A stretch of 64,000 nt of DNA from Lachnoclostridium sp. (GTDB lineage: Bacteria > Bacillota > Clostridia > Lachnospirales > Lachnospiraceae), in the NCBI GenBank assembly GCA_021770065.1, contig JAETRR010000019.1, positions 1 through 64,000 of the forward strand, given 5' to 3'. The position numbers were made by a program, and so were the translations under genes. Of this stretch, positions 39,377 through 47,991 are shown piece by piece. The notes under the pieces were generated by a model. That model was not told where the DNA came from and ran no database searches. It was given only the letters and a program-made list of their open reading frames with translations. Position 1 is the stretch's first letter, and each line of letters begins with the position of its first letter.

Positions 39377-39405
39377 AGCATAGCACATCTGAATCTAAAT
39401 GTCAA
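39377..39405 (-). promoter_or_regulatory. rplJL promoter
   Basis: On the minus strand TTGACA (39405-39400) and TATGCT (39382-39377) with a 17-base spacer, immediately after the rplA stop and before the L10 leader. Confidence 0.8.
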
Positions 39406-39420
39406 TCAGCAAGTTACGGC

Positions 39421-40113
39421 TTAAACCAGCTTTACCGGATTCAGCTTCACGCCGGGTCCCATGGTAGGAGCGATGGTAACACTCTTTAAGAACTGACCCT
39501 TCACTGCGGAAGGCCTTGCCTTGTTGATTGCATCAATAAGCGTCTGGAAGTTGTCCGCTAACTGCTCCTCTGTAAAAGAAGCCTTTCCTATTGGCACGTG
39601 GATAATGTTTGTCTTGTCGAGTCTGTACTCGATCTTACCGGCCTTGATATCCTGGATCGCCTTTGTCACATCCATGGTTACCGTTCCGGCCTTGGGGTTC
39701 GGCATCAGACCCTTAGGTCCCAGTACACGGCCGAGACGTCCTACAACGCCCATCATATCCGGGGTTGCCACAACCACATCGAACTCAAACCATCCCTCGT
39801 TCTGAATCTTCGGGATCAGCTCTTCTGCTCCTACATAGTCTGCACCTGCAGCCTGTGCCTCGTCAGCCTTGGCATTCTTGGCAAATACCAGAACGCGCGC
39901 CGTCTTACCTGTTCCGTGGGGAAGCACAACGGCACCGCGGATCTGCTGATCCGCATGACGTCCGTCACAGCCTGTACGGATGTGAGCTTCAATGGTTTCG
40001 TCAAACTTTGCAACAGCCAGCTTCTTTACGATGCTGATTGCTTCATCTCTGTCATACTGGGTCTGTTTGTCGTAGAGCTTTGCAGCCTCAACATATTTCT
40101 TTCCATGTTTCAT
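39421..40113 (-). CDS. rplA: 50S ribosomal protein L1
   Basis: L1 builds the mobile stalk of the 50S E site and in many bacteria represses its own operon by binding mRNA. 230 residues, normal length, with the [16 protein letters not shown] start, [26 protein letters not shown] and the C-terminal [20 protein letters not shown] precedes the ATG. It follows rplK, and the 131-base spacer carries a copy of a 44-base element also found before rplK, probably a regulatory protein-binding site. Confidence 0.97.
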   Translation of the reverse strand: MKHGKKYVEAAKLYDKQTQYDRDEAISIVKKLAVAKFDETIEAHIRTGCDGRHADQQIRGAVVLPHGTGKTARVLVFAKNAKADEAQAAGADYVGAEELIPKIQNEGWFEFDVVVATPDMMGVVGRLGRVLGPKGLMPNPKAGTVTMDVTKAIQDIKAGKIEYRLDKTNIIHVPIGKASFTEEQLADNFQTLIDAINKARPSAVKGQFLKSVTIAPTMGPGVKLNPVKLV

Positions 40114-40120
40114 ATTAAAT

Positions 40121-40165
40121 AACCTCCTGGTGGTAATTGCGGGAATCTGGGTTAATCCCTCCCAC
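40121..40165 (-). promoter_or_regulatory. 44-base leader element before rplA (copy 2)
   Basis: On the minus strand GTGGGAGGGATTAACCC, a two-base variable step, ATTCCCGC, ATTACCAC and then the GGAGGT ribosome-binding site. About 40 of 44 bases match the copy at 40678-40721 before rplK. Likely a translational control site (L1 or L11 binding is the obvious candidate). Confidence 0.7.
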
Positions 40166-40244
40166 GTTTCTAATTCACCCTCCGGGTTTCCATGTCCCGT
40201 TCCTCTTCGGGGGACGGCCTCCCGTCAGGGTATACAGTTACGTC

Positions 40245-40670
40245 TTAATCTGTTACAGTGATACCCATGCTTCTTGCTGTACCAGCGATCATGCTGATGG
40301 CGGCGTCAATGCTTGCTGCATTCAAATCCGGCATCTTCAGCTCTGCAATCTTCTGAAGCTCTGCTCTCGTGATGCTTGCCACCTTTGTCTTGTTCGGAAC
40401 TCCGGAACCGGACTGGATGTTGCATGCCTTCTTGAGCAGTACGGCTGCAGGCGGAGTCTTGGTGATAAAGCTGAAAGATCTGTCTGCGTAAACTGTAATA
40501 ACAACCGGAATAATCATTCCGTCCTGGTCTGCGGTTCTTGCGTTGAACTGCTTTGTAAACTCTACGATGTTCACACCGTGCTGACCAAGCGCCGGTCCGA
40601 CTGGCGGAGCCGGTGTTGCCTTTCCAGCAGGAATCTGTAATTTAATATAACCTGTTACTTTTTTTGCCAT
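40245..40670 (-). CDS. rplK: 50S ribosomal protein L11
   Basis: L11 forms the GTPase-associated centre with 23S rRNA and is needed for RelA/Rel-type stringent signalling and thiostrepton action. 141 residues, with the proline-rich [25 protein letters not shown] and the C-terminal rRNA-binding domain ending [12 protein letters not shown]. Start at the ATG at 40670, eight bases after GGAGG; 17 further upstream codons are open but overlap the leader element. Order nusG-rplK-rplA is standard. Confidence 0.97.
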   Translation of the reverse strand: MAKKVTGYIKLQIPAGKATPAPPVGPALGQHGVNIVEFTKQFNARTADQDGMIIPVVITVYADRSFSFITKTPPAAVLLKKACNIQSGSGVPNKTKVASITRAELQKIAELKMPDLNAASIDAAISMIAGTARSMGITVTD

Positions 40671-40677
40671 ATCAGGC

Positions 40678-40721
40678 ACCTCCTTGTGGTAATCGCGGGA
40701 ATTAGGGTTAATCCCTCCCAC
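40678..40721 (-). promoter_or_regulatory. 44-base leader element before rplK (copy 1)
   Basis: Same element as at 40121-40165, ending in the rplK ribosome-binding site. Duplication before both cistrons suggests that one ligand controls both. Confidence 0.7.
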
Positions 40722-40768
40722 TTATTTGCTCTGTTACGGTTCACTTTAGTGAACAATAACTTTTCCAT

Positions 40769-41284
40769 CTACATCTTTCTTACTTCTGAGAAGCTAATCT
40801 CTACCGGCGTTTCCCGGCCAAAGAGATCCACGTTGATGATAACACACTGCTTGCCATGGTTCATAGACTGAATGGTTCCCACCGTATCGGCCCAGACGCC
40901 TCCCGTAACAATCACGGTATCTCCTTCCGCGAAGTCGATCACGACATTCTCGGCCTCAATGCCCAGCGGTCTCATTTCTTCCTCGGTGAGCGGAACCGGT
41001 TTGGAGCCAGGTCCAACAAATCCGGTAACGCCTCTGGTGTTGCGCACCACATACCAGGTGTCGTCATTCATCACCATGTTGATCAGAACATAGCCTGGGA
41101 ACAGTTTCTTCTGAACCTGCTTTCTGGCCCCGTTCTTCATCTCTACCACATCCTGCATGGGAACTCTCACTTCCAGGATCTGTTCCTCCAGATGTCTGTT
41201 CTCAATCGTCTTCTCAATGTTGGCCTTAACCTTGTTCTCATACCCGGAATAGGTATGAACTACATACCAGTTCGCCTCTGCCAT
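40769..41284 (-). CDS. nusG: Transcription termination/antitermination factor NusG
   Basis: NusG binds RNA polymerase and links it to Rho or the ribosome. 171 residues with an N-terminal NGN domain (NWYVVHTYSGYENKVKANIE, FPGYVLINMVMNDDTWYVVRNTRGVTGFVG) and a C-terminal KOW domain (FAEGDTVIVTGGVWADTVGTIQ). Normal length. It lies 10 bases downstream of secE and upstream of rplK. Confidence 0.97.
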   Translation of the reverse strand: MAEANWYVVHTYSGYENKVKANIEKTIENRHLEEQILEVRVPMQDVVEMKNGARKQVQKKLFPGYVLINMVMNDDTWYVVRNTRGVTGFVGPGSKPVPLTEEEMRPLGIEAENVVIDFAEGDTVIVTGGVWADTVGTIQSMNHGKQCVIINVDLFGRETPVEISFSEVRKM

Positions 41285-41294
41285 ATCGTCACCC

Positions 41295-41498
41295 CTATAA
41301 CTTCATGATAGCATCAATACCGTAGGTCATAATAACGTCCAGTATTTTAATAATGATGCCCAAAGCCACGGATGTTGCCACAACTGCAATGGTCTGCTTT
41401 GTAAGGGATTTTTTATCCGGCCAGATGATCTTCTTGTATTCAGCTTTAAGACCCTTAAACCAGCTCTTCTTTTGAGCTTTTTCTGCTGCTTCGCTCAT
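41295..41498 (-). CDS. secE: Preprotein translocase subunit SecE
   Basis: SecE clamps SecY in the membrane translocon. 67 residues: a hydrophilic N-terminus with the conserved WFKGLKAEYKKIIWPDKKSL stretch, then one membrane segment (TIAVVATSVALGIIIKILDVIM). Between rpmG and nusG as usual in Bacillota. Confidence 0.95.
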   Translation of the reverse strand: MSEAAEKAQKKSWFKGLKAEYKKIIWPDKKSLTKQTIAVVATSVALGIIIKILDVIMTYGIDAIMKL

Positions 41499-41522
41499 CT
41501 TTCCACTTTCCTTTCCGGCATC

Positions 41523-41672
41523 CTACTTTGTCTCTTTGTGCAGTGTGTGTTTCCTGCAGAATCTGCAGTACTTACTGGTCTCCATCCTGTCCGGATGGTT
41601 CTTTTTCTCTTTTGTCATGTTGTAATTACGTTGCTTACACTCCGTACATGCCAATGTGATTTTTACGCGCAC
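41523..41672 (-). CDS. rpmG: 50S ribosomal protein L33
   Basis: 49 residues ([19 protein letters not shown]..., with the zinc-type pairs CTEC and CRFC), so it is the zinc-binding C+ form. Translation starts at GTG, eight bases after GGAGG. It is the first gene of the rpmG-secE-nusG-rplK-rplA operon, 24 bases upstream of secE. Confidence 0.93.
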   Translation of the reverse strand: MRVKITLACTECKQRNYNMTKEKKNHPDRMETSKYCRFCRKHTLHKETK

Positions 41673-41768
41673 GACTTCCACCTCCGCTTAATTTCTGTTT
41701 GTCTGCGGCCTTGCGGGGACCGCCTTTTTTCAGGCATAAAAAAAAAGCCTGCTTCCATTCGCCATAAT

Positions 41769-41843
41769 ATCATAGCATGATACATAAGAGACTGTCAAGG
41801 TTTTTATAAAAAACTTGACATGGTTTTTTACGGACTTTACAAT
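41769..41843. promoter_or_regulatory. Divergent promoters of the rpmG operon and the IclR gene
   Basis: Minus strand: TTGACA (41798-41793), 18 bases, TATGAT (41774-41769), serving rpmG-secE-nusG-rplKA. Plus strand: TTGACA (41815-41820), 17 bases, TACAAT (41838-41843), serving the IclR gene. The two -35 boxes are the ends of a 28-base near-perfect palindrome (41793-41820). Confidence 0.85.
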
Positions 41844-41922
41844 GAAATTATATAGAAAAACAAAGGGTTTTGTAAAGGATTTTTTTAAGATACGGCTGAA
41901 AATGAGGGGGGGCTGATATATT

Positions 41923-42681
41923 ATGGAAGAAACTGTTCGTGTTGCCGACCGCATATTTGATATTCTGGAAGCATTGGCCGCATCCAGTTCTCCTCTGGGT
42001 CTTTCAGAAATTGCCAAGGCCACCGGTATGAGTAAAAGCACGATCCACCGGCTCCTGACCTCCATGTGTGCCCGGCAGTATGTGGAAAAAAGCAGTGACG
42101 GCCTTTATTCCATCGGTTACAAGCTGATTGAGACGGTAAGCCTTCATATTAACCAGCTGGAACTTCTCACAGAGGCCAAGCCCTTTTTAAGTGATATTAT
42201 GCGCGATCTGGATTTGACCGCCCATCTGGGAATTCTGGACGGCTGTGATGTGGTTTATCTGGAGAAAATGGATATTTACCCCAATACCCGGCTCTATACG
42301 CAGGTGGGATACCGTTCCCCCGCTTTCTGCTCTTCCATCGGCAAATGCCTTCTTGCCTGCCTGTCCGGGGATGAGCTGGAGGACGCCCTGTACCTGTGTA
42401 ATTTTAAGAAATATACGGCAAACACCATCACGGATACCCGGGAGTTCAGGCGCTATCTGAAGGTTATCCGGCGCCAGGGCTGGGCCATGGATAATGAAGA
42501 ATATCAGATCGGCCACCGGTGTGTAGGTGCGCCGGTATTTGATTACCGGGGCTCCCCTGTGGCAGCCATCAGCGCCAGCGGCTCCATCGCGCAGCTCTCG
42601 GACGACAAGCTGGAGATGGTGATCCGGGAGGTTAAGCAGGCGGCAAAAAAGCTTTCCCGGAGGATGGGATACGTAGAATAA
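41923..42681 (+). CDS. IclR-family transcriptional regulator
   Basis: 252 residues. N-terminal winged helix (VADRIFDILEALAASSSPLGLSEIAKATGMSKSTIHRLL) and C-terminal effector-binding domain (FLSDIMRDLDLTAHLGILDG..., QVGYRSPAFCSSIGKCLLA, GAPVFDYRGSPVAAISASG). A G-rich purine stretch lies upstream of the ATG with wide spacing. It is convergent with the aldehyde dehydrogenase/FIST unit, whose metabolite may be its ligand; that is inference from position only. Confidence 0.92.
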   Translation: MEETVRVADRIFDILEALAASSSPLGLSEIAKATGMSKSTIHRLLTSMCARQYVEKSSDGLYSIGYKLIETVSLHINQLELLTEAKPFLSDIMRDLDLTAHLGILDGCDVVYLEKMDIYPNTRLYTQVGYRSPAFCSSIGKCLLACLSGDELEDALYLCNFKKYTANTITDTREFRRYLKVIRRQGWAMDNEEYQIGHRCVGAPVFDYRGSPVAAISASGSIAQLSDDKLEMVIREVKQAAKKLSRRMGYVE

Positions 42682-42691
42682 TTTGCAAATG

Positions 42692-42742
42692 AGATTGTCG
42701 GGAAATAAGGCCGCAGGCCTTATTTCCCGACAATCTTTTTTC
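42692..42742. terminator. Bidirectional terminator between IclR and ALDH genes
   Basis: A perfect 21-bp stem (42692-42712 with 42716-42736), GCA loop, followed by TTTTTT on the plus strand. Arms contain ATTGTCGGGAAATAAG, shared in part with the terminators at 18100, 29295 and 49458. Confidence 0.92.
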
Positions 42743-42823
42743 TGCTTTGCCCCTCCTGCCAAGAATCAAAGCCTCTGTTTCTTCTTTGCTCTTATCCCGT
42801 CAAAATCCGGACACAGCCGCATA

Positions 42824-44257
42824 CTAAATAATATTCTTCAAAACAATCGTCTTGGTTCTGGTCACTTCATCGAAAGTGGACATCACGCCCTCCGTGCCGA
42901 TTCCGGAATACTTGTAGCCGCCGAAAGGCATCTCAAAACTGCGGAAGAAGCTTGCGCCGTTGATGATGGTTCCGCCGCACTCCAGTGCATTGCAGACCTT
43001 CATGGCTGTCTTCATATTCTCTGTGAATACACAGCCGCAGAGGCCGAACTTCGATCCGTTCGCAATCTCAATGGCTTCCTCTACCGTATCAAAGGTGATA
43101 ATGGGAACTACCGGTCCAAAGATCTCCATGTCAATGGCCACGTCAGCCGTCCTGGGAACATCTGCGATTACTGTAGGAGCAATGAATGCGCCGTTCCTGG
43201 TTCCGCCCAGAATAACCCTGCCGCCCTGCTCTACCGTAAGCTTAATCTGCTCTTCTACCTTAACAGCTGCCTTCTCGCTGATCAGACAGCCAATCTGTGT
43301 GCTCTCGTCAGCCGGCATGCCCTGTTTCAGCTGCTTGATGCGCTCAACGGCCTTGGCCGTGAACTCTTCTGCGCGGTTTTTATGTATAAGGAAACGTTTG
43401 GAAGCGCAGCACACCTGTCCGGTATTGTACATGCGGCCCCAGATAAGCTCTTCCACTGCCAGATCCACGTCGCCGTCTTCCAGCACAATGAAAGCATCGT
43501 TGCCGCCCAGCTCCAGTGCGATGTGCGCCAGGTGATCGGCTGCCGTTCTTGCCGTCTCAATGCCTACCTCTGTGGAACCTGTGAGGGTAATAGCATGAAC
43601 ATCTTTGTTTGCGCAAAGCCATGCACCTACCTTGGAGCCGCGTCCCGTGACGATCTGAATTGCTCCCGGTGTCACGCCCGCCTCGCCCAGAAGTGCCGTC
43701 AGTTTGCACAAGGTAAGCGGATTATCCGTAGAAGGCTTTACAATCGCAGCATTTCCTGCGAGAAGCGCCGGGGCCACCTTCTGATCGAAAAGATCGCAGG
43801 GGAAGTTAAAGGGGATTACACAGGCAATCACGCCGATGGGTTCCCGTTTGGTAATCAGCACATGCTTATCCTGTCCTGCCTCCATGCCGGCCGGAATCGT
43901 CTCGCCGTACAGATGCTTTGCCTTCTCGGAAAATGCTTTGAAAGCAATGGGGATATTGCCGATCTCGGCTCTTGCTTCTGTGATAGGCTTTCCTGTTTCC
44001 TGGGATAAGGTCTGTGCCAGATCCTCTTTATTTTTCTCCACCAGGTCAAGGAAGCGGTACATAATCTCCGCTTTTTCATAAACCGGAACATCCGCCCATA
44101 TTTTTTGGGCTGCTGCCGCCTTCTCCACTGCAAGATCCACGTCTTCTTTTGCTGCCGCCGGAACCGTATCCACCACTGCGCCGGTTGCCGGATTGATCAC
44201 TTCGATTACTTCGCCGTTGGAAGCATCTGCAGATGCTCCGTTAATAAACATTTTCAT
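42824..44257 (-). CDS. NAD(P)-dependent aldehyde dehydrogenase
   Basis: The 477-residue ALDH-superfamily protein has the cofactor-site motif FNFPCDLFDQKVAPALLAGNAAIVKPS, LTGSTEVG, the catalytic Glu in ALELGGNDAF and the catalytic Cys in GQVCCASKRF, followed by EIFGPVVP and the C-terminal MPFGGYKYSGIGTEG. It resembles succinate-semialdehyde or lactaldehyde dehydrogenases of the non-acylating type. It lies 23 bases downstream of the FIST gene in the same unit. It could serve the missing semialdehyde step of a hydroxyproline-type pathway, but it is 14 kb or more from that cluster and has its own regulator nearby. Confidence 0.9.
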   Translation of the reverse strand: MKMFINGASADASNGEVIEVINPATGAVVDTVPAAAKEDVDLAVEKAAAAQKIWADVPVYEKAEIMYRFLDLVEKNKEDLAQTLSQETGKPITEARAEIGNIPIAFKAFSEKAKHLYGETIPAGMEAGQDKHVLITKREPIGVIACVIPFNFPCDLFDQKVAPALLAGNAAIVKPSTDNPLTLCKLTALLGEAGVTPGAIQIVTGRGSKVGAWLCANKDVHAITLTGSTEVGIETARTAADHLAHIALELGGNDAFIVLEDGDVDLAVEELIWGRMYNTGQVCCASKRFLIHKNRAEEFTAKAVERIKQLKQGMPADESTQIGCLISEKAAVKVEEQIKLTVEQGGRVILGGTRNGAFIAPTVIADVPRTADVAIDMEIFGPVVPIITFDTVEEAIEIANGSKFGLCGCVFTENMKTAMKVCNALECGGTIINGASFFRSFEMPFGGYKYSGIGTEGVMSTFDEVTRTKTIVLKNII

Positions 44258-44280
44258 GGGAATATTTCTCCTTTCCTTAT

Positions 44281-45447
44281 TTATGCCTCAAAGCCTGCGA
44301 AGGAAAGCATCAGGCCGCCGCAGGTATTTAAGCCGTCCGCCTCAAAGCCATACTCGCCGAAGGTGAACTCCACGATAAAGGGAACGTCTCCCGCTTCTTT
44401 CTTAAGCTGCTCTGCCACCTCTTTGATGCGGCTGTCAATGCCCGCTCTTCTTCCTCCGCAGTGTACCAGATGGTATGCACCGGCCGGAGCCGCCATCTTT
44501 TCCTTCAGTGCGGCAAGGGTATTGCCCGTAGAATCGATGAGTTCGTCTACCGTTGCTTCCATGCGGATAACTGCCGTTCCCTCTGCCAGGTTATTTCCGA
44601 TGTTCATGCTCAGATCATCATTTCCGTTCATAGGATGGCGGATAGCAACCAGATCGCCCAGACGGTCTTTTACACCCAGGGGCGAGGTGATGGTCTGTAC
44701 CAGCAGGTCGCCGCCCATAACCGCATCCGTTCCCATGCCTCTCCAGTCTGCGTATTTCTTGAGGGCCGGAACACCGTCGATCTCTGCCAGAACACGGTTA
44801 TCCACTACCTTTGTAATGATACCCATATCCTTTGTCTCTCTGTAAGCACCTGTGAACTTGTTGGTCATCTTCTTTGCCGTGTAGAAAAATGCAACCGCCA
44901 CACCGTCCGCAAAGGCTCCCTTATCCGTGTAAAGCTTCCACTCGCCTGCAATACTGTTATCTGCTGCGCTTCCGCCATAGAAAGGAACTCTTCCAATCAC
45001 TTTGGTGATACCCTTTAAGAAGAATTCTTCTTCTCCCGGAGGTGCTGCCATGTAGAAATAATCCGGAGCCGTGGTCTTGCCTGCCCGCTCCATGGCAAGC
45101 TTTGCTGCCTGCTCGCCTGCATCTATCGGGCATCCGCTCTTCTCTACTGCTGCAATCCCTACTGCCATTTCCGGATCGGACACTGCCATAATACCTACAA
45201 AGCCGTCATCGCCGGTTACAAATCCTTCCGGTGTAATTACTCCTGTAAAGGACGTGTTGCCAATTACGGGAACGCCCGGAAGTTCCTCTGCAATTCCTGC
45301 CAGCATCGCATCCAGGTCATAGGCGCAGCTTGCATACACATATGCCATATTCACAGAATCCAGACCTGCTTTTGCTTTCTTCGCGGCCTCTGCTCCTGCT
45401 GTCTTGGGGTTACTGTTTGTACTGGAACCGGTGTTACCTTTCAACAT
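44281..45447 (-). CDS. FIST-domain small-molecule sensor protein
   Basis: The 388 residues contain a FIST N domain (AYVYASCAYDLDAMLAGIAEELPGVPVIGNTSFTGVI, DDGFVGIMAVSDPEMAVGIA) and FIST C domain (RVLAEIDGVPALKKYADW, RMEATVDELID, YHLVHCGGRRAGIDSRI, GFEADGLNTCGGLMLSFAG). FIST proteins are predicted to bind small ligands such as amino acids, usually upstream of signalling domains. Here no kinase or cyclase domain is attached. The gene is followed by an aldehyde dehydrogenase, suggesting sensing or handling of its substrate. No signal peptide, so cytoplasmic. GGAGG precedes the ATG. Confidence 0.85.
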   Translation of the reverse strand: MLKGNTGSSTNSNPKTAGAEAAKKAKAGLDSVNMAYVYASCAYDLDAMLAGIAEELPGVPVIGNTSFTGVITPEGFVTGDDGFVGIMAVSDPEMAVGIAAVEKSGCPIDAGEQAAKLAMERAGKTTAPDYFYMAAPPGEEEFFLKGITKVIGRVPFYGGSAADNSIAGEWKLYTDKGAFADGVAVAFFYTAKKMTNKFTGAYRETKDMGIITKVVDNRVLAEIDGVPALKKYADWRGMGTDAVMGGDLLVQTITSPLGVKDRLGDLVAIRHPMNGNDDLSMNIGNNLAEGTAVIRMEATVDELIDSTGNTLAALKEKMAAPAGAYHLVHCGGRRAGIDSRIKEVAEQLKKEAGDVPFIVEFTFGEYGFEADGLNTCGGLMLSFAGFEA

Positions 45448-45499
45448 TTTGTACCTCCTTCTATTTTGTATAAATCGGACAATATTTCCGTCTTATTTT

Positions 45500-45527
45500 A
45501 TTATAATTTATTTATTTTCACAATCAA
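45500..45527 (-). promoter_or_regulatory. Promoter of the FIST-ALDH unit
   Basis: On the minus strand TTGATT (45527-45522) and TATAAT (45505-45500) with a 16-base spacer, about 45 bases before the start codon region. Confidence 0.55.
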
Positions 45528-45548
45528 TACAGGGATTCCGCTAAACGA

Positions 45549-45583
45549 AACGGGCGTTCCGCACAGTGGAACACCCGTTTTTT
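45549..45583. terminator. Hairpin with T-run between FIST and DtxR genes
   Basis: AACGGGCGTTCCGC (45549-45562) pairs with GTGGAACACCCGTT (45566-45579) with one mismatch and one wobble; TTTT follows on the plus strand. Which transcript it would end is not clear, since no plus-strand gene lies directly upstream. Confidence 0.5.
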
Positions 45584-45733
45584 AAATATTTTCCTATATT
45601 CTGCAGTCCAAAAATCCATGCTTTGAAAACTCCTTGCGTTTTCGCCTTTAAAATGTTACCCTCTGTATAGAAAAGTATAAGCGCTGCCTGTCCGGGCCGT
45701 TTTTATCGACATCAGCCAAAGGAGGATTTTTAC

Positions 45734-46132
45734 ATGAGCTATCAGAAACACAAGTCCGAGGAATCGGTAGAAGATTATCTGGAGACCATTCTGATTCTAG
45801 GCAGGCAGCTTGCCAATGTGCGTTCGATTGACATTGCCAATGAGCTGAACTATTCCAAGCCCAGTGTCAGCGTGGCTATGAAGAATCTGCGGCAGAAAAA
45901 TTATATTACAGTCTCTGGGGACGGCTTTATCCGGCTGACAGATACCGGGCGCTCTCTGGCCGAGGCCGTCTATGAACGCCATTCGCTTCTCTCGGAATGG
46001 CTGATCCGGCTTGGAGTTAATCCGGAAACCGCTGTGGCCGATGCCTGCAGGATGGAGCATGACATGAGTCCGGAAAGCTTTGAAGCTATTAAAAAATATT
46101 TGAAAGATCCTTCCCAAACCGGCCTTTGCTGA
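45734..46132 (+). CDS. DtxR/MntR-family metal-dependent regulator (short form)
   Basis: 132 residues: winged helix (SVEDYLETILILGRQLANVRSIDIANELNYSKPSVSVAMKNLRQKNYI) and dimerisation/metal domain with the ACRMEHDMS motif, where Cys, Glu and His match the DtxR primary metal site, and H in YERHSLL. It lacks the SH3-like third domain, as in MntR. AAAGGAGG precedes the ATG. No metal transporter is adjacent, so its regulon must lie elsewhere. It is convergent with the cvpA unit, 11 bases away. Confidence 0.88.
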   Translation: MSYQKHKSEESVEDYLETILILGRQLANVRSIDIANELNYSKPSVSVAMKNLRQKNYITVSGDGFIRLTDTGRSLAEAVYERHSLLSEWLIRLGVNPETAVADACRMEHDMSPESFEAIKKYLKDPSQTGLC

Positions 46133-46143
46133 TTTGAGTAGAT

Positions 46144-46719
46144 TTATTTTTGCAAAAGCAGCAGAAGAAGATTCCTGCGGTAAATCCAGGACAGCAATTC
46201 ACTGTCCGCGATCATCCAGAGCAGCTGCCCTCCCGTCTTTGTGCCTGCGCAGACGGTAACCGCAAAGAAAAAAATCCACACAAACAGAATTCCTTCTGCC
46301 AGTCCCAGGAACAGACCGGCTGTCTTGTTCAGTCCATGCAGGATCGGAAGCTTTGCCGCAATTCCCAGAGAAAGCAAAATCCCCTGTACCAGAACGCTTA
46401 CCAGCAGAAAGGTAATCAGAAATGCGACTGCCTGCAGAGCCAGATCTGCAAGATAACCGCTCACCGTCTCCTCCAGCCCAATCATCTGCACCGCTTCCAT
46501 CACATCCAGATCACTGGCCGCGATACTGTTCTGCAGCACACGGTACATGGCCGTCTGCTCTTTTAAAAAACCCACAACACGCGGCGACAGTGCAGATGTC
46601 GCTATAAGGGTAAGAATCATGCTTAATATCCTCACCGACTTTTTAATAAATCCTTTTCGATGTCCGTCCCAGGCTGCAAGCGCCAGAAAACCGGCCACTG
46701 CCGGTACCAGCCAGTTCAT
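46144..46719 (-). CDS. CvpA-family membrane protein
   Basis: 191 residues with about four membrane segments: WLVPAVAGFLALAAWDGHRKGFIKK at the start, the RILSMILTLIATSAL helix and later AVAFLITFLLVSVLVQGIL with LNKTAGLFLGLAEGILFVWIFF. This is the CvpA (colicin V production) layout with the G..KG motif after the first helix. GGGGAG precedes the ATG. It is last in a three-gene membrane/envelope unit with the DUF5711 and LysM genes. Molecular function unknown. Confidence 0.82.
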   Translation of the reverse strand: MNWLVPAVAGFLALAAWDGHRKGFIKKSVRILSMILTLIATSALSPRVVGFLKEQTAMYRVLQNSIAASDLDVMEAVQMIGLEETVSGYLADLALQAVAFLITFLLVSVLVQGILLSLGIAAKLPILHGLNKTAGLFLGLAEGILFVWIFFFAVTVCAGTKTGGQLLWMIADSELLSWIYRRNLLLLLLQK

Positions 46720-46735
46720 ATTCTTTCGTTCTCCC

Positions 46736-47932
46736 CTATTTCAGTTTAATCTCGTCTGTCCGATCCGAAAAAACAAAGATATATTTCCGAAGTCCGGATC
46801 CTCTATAGATATCCGCAATTGTTCCGTCAAAATTACCGGTGTAGCGCAGAATCCCTTGTCTGCTGTAAATCTCACATTCACTCTCATTAAACAGGATCAG
46901 ATCCCCGCCGGACATCTTAACCTGTCCGTAAGCAAGGTCTGTCCCCTGATTCAGAATAAGATTGCCCGAGGTATCATAGAGATGCACTTCATATCTGGCA
47001 CCGTCCTTCTCTGCTCCTTCTACCACAGTTCCCACAATGTCATTTCCGGCAAAAATGCTGCGTATCTCTGTATTTTCTTCTACTGCCGCTTTTTCCTCGG
47101 GGATTTCTTTTCCTTCATAAAATATAATTCCTTTGTCGGACACTGCTGCACAGATCGTATCTCCCATATATTTGATCCGGGGAATGATCTGATCCTCATA
47201 TACCTTAGAGGCCACAATCTTATCCACGAAATTGCCTCCCACGGAACCAAAATTATAGAATGTAATACAGCTTGCAGATGCCCCGCCCTGAATCTGGAGA
47301 TACGACACCGCCACCTTTATGCCGTCCGAGGAAATCCCGATAGACAGAGGCTGCCCCGTCTCCGAAAGCCTGCAGCGGGCCTCTGTCAGCTTCTCCCCTT
47401 CACTGTCATAGAGGCAGATCCAGGAAGCAGCGTTGTCGCTCAGCAGCATAGCCGTCACTCCCTGGCCGGAAATGCTGACCTGCTGAATGGGAAGCAGGGT
47501 CGTAATCTGAGTCAGCAGCCCTTCTTCATTGAATACATAAGCTTCATTTCCCTGCATGTCTGCAACAACCACAGAATTCTGACAGATATCCAGAATCGGC
47601 ATCTGCATATTGTAAGTCTGGCTCCAGAGCGCCTCATTCTTTAAATTCACACAGGATATGCCGTCCCTGCTGTATTTTAAAATCTTTCCGTTGTATTCCG
47701 CATACTGGGTGTTCATCGTATCCGTGCGTTCATTGGACGAAAGAAGCTCATAGGATGTGTAGGTTTTATACCGGCTCCAGAACCACATTCCGAAAATCAG
47801 ACCCAGCACCACAACTGCACAGAGCAGGCCCCTGATGCCGATTCCCGCCCGATGGCGAAACAATTTCTCTTTATAACCTTTCATGTCCTCCGTCGTATCC
47901 GGAGTTTCAAATAGAGGTGTAATCTTTGCCAT
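46736..47932 (-). CDS. DUF5711 membrane-anchored beta-propeller-like protein
   Basis: 398 residues: short cytoplasmic N-terminus, one membrane segment (about residues 33-52, GLLCAVVVLGLIFGMWFW), then a long external domain made of repeating beta units such as ILKYSRDGISCVNLKNEALW, NSVVVADMQGNEAYVFNEEG, AASWICLYDSEGEKL and YEVHLYDTSGNLIL, consistent with a WD/PQQ-like propeller. I recognise the pattern as DUF5711. It is the middle gene between the LysM protein and CvpA, suggesting an envelope role. Start ATG has AAAGGA upstream. Confidence 0.75.
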   Translation of the reverse strand: MAKITPLFETPDTTEDMKGYKEKLFRHRAGIGIRGLLCAVVVLGLIFGMWFWSRYKTYTSYELLSSNERTDTMNTQYAEYNGKILKYSRDGISCVNLKNEALWSQTYNMQMPILDICQNSVVVADMQGNEAYVFNEEGLLTQITTLLPIQQVSISGQGVTAMLLSDNAASWICLYDSEGEKLTEARCRLSETGQPLSIGISSDGIKVAVSYLQIQGGASASCITFYNFGSVGGNFVDKIVASKVYEDQIIPRIKYMGDTICAAVSDKGIIFYEGKEIPEEKAAVEENTEIRSIFAGNDIVGTVVEGAEKDGARYEVHLYDTSGNLILNQGTDLAYGQVKMSGGDLILFNESECEIYSRQGILRYTGNFDGTIADIYRGSGLRKYIFVFSDRTDEIKLK

Positions 47933-47991
47933 ATCTTTATCCTTTGATGCTTATGCCCATAGCTTTTGGATATTATGATAGCACAGATCCG

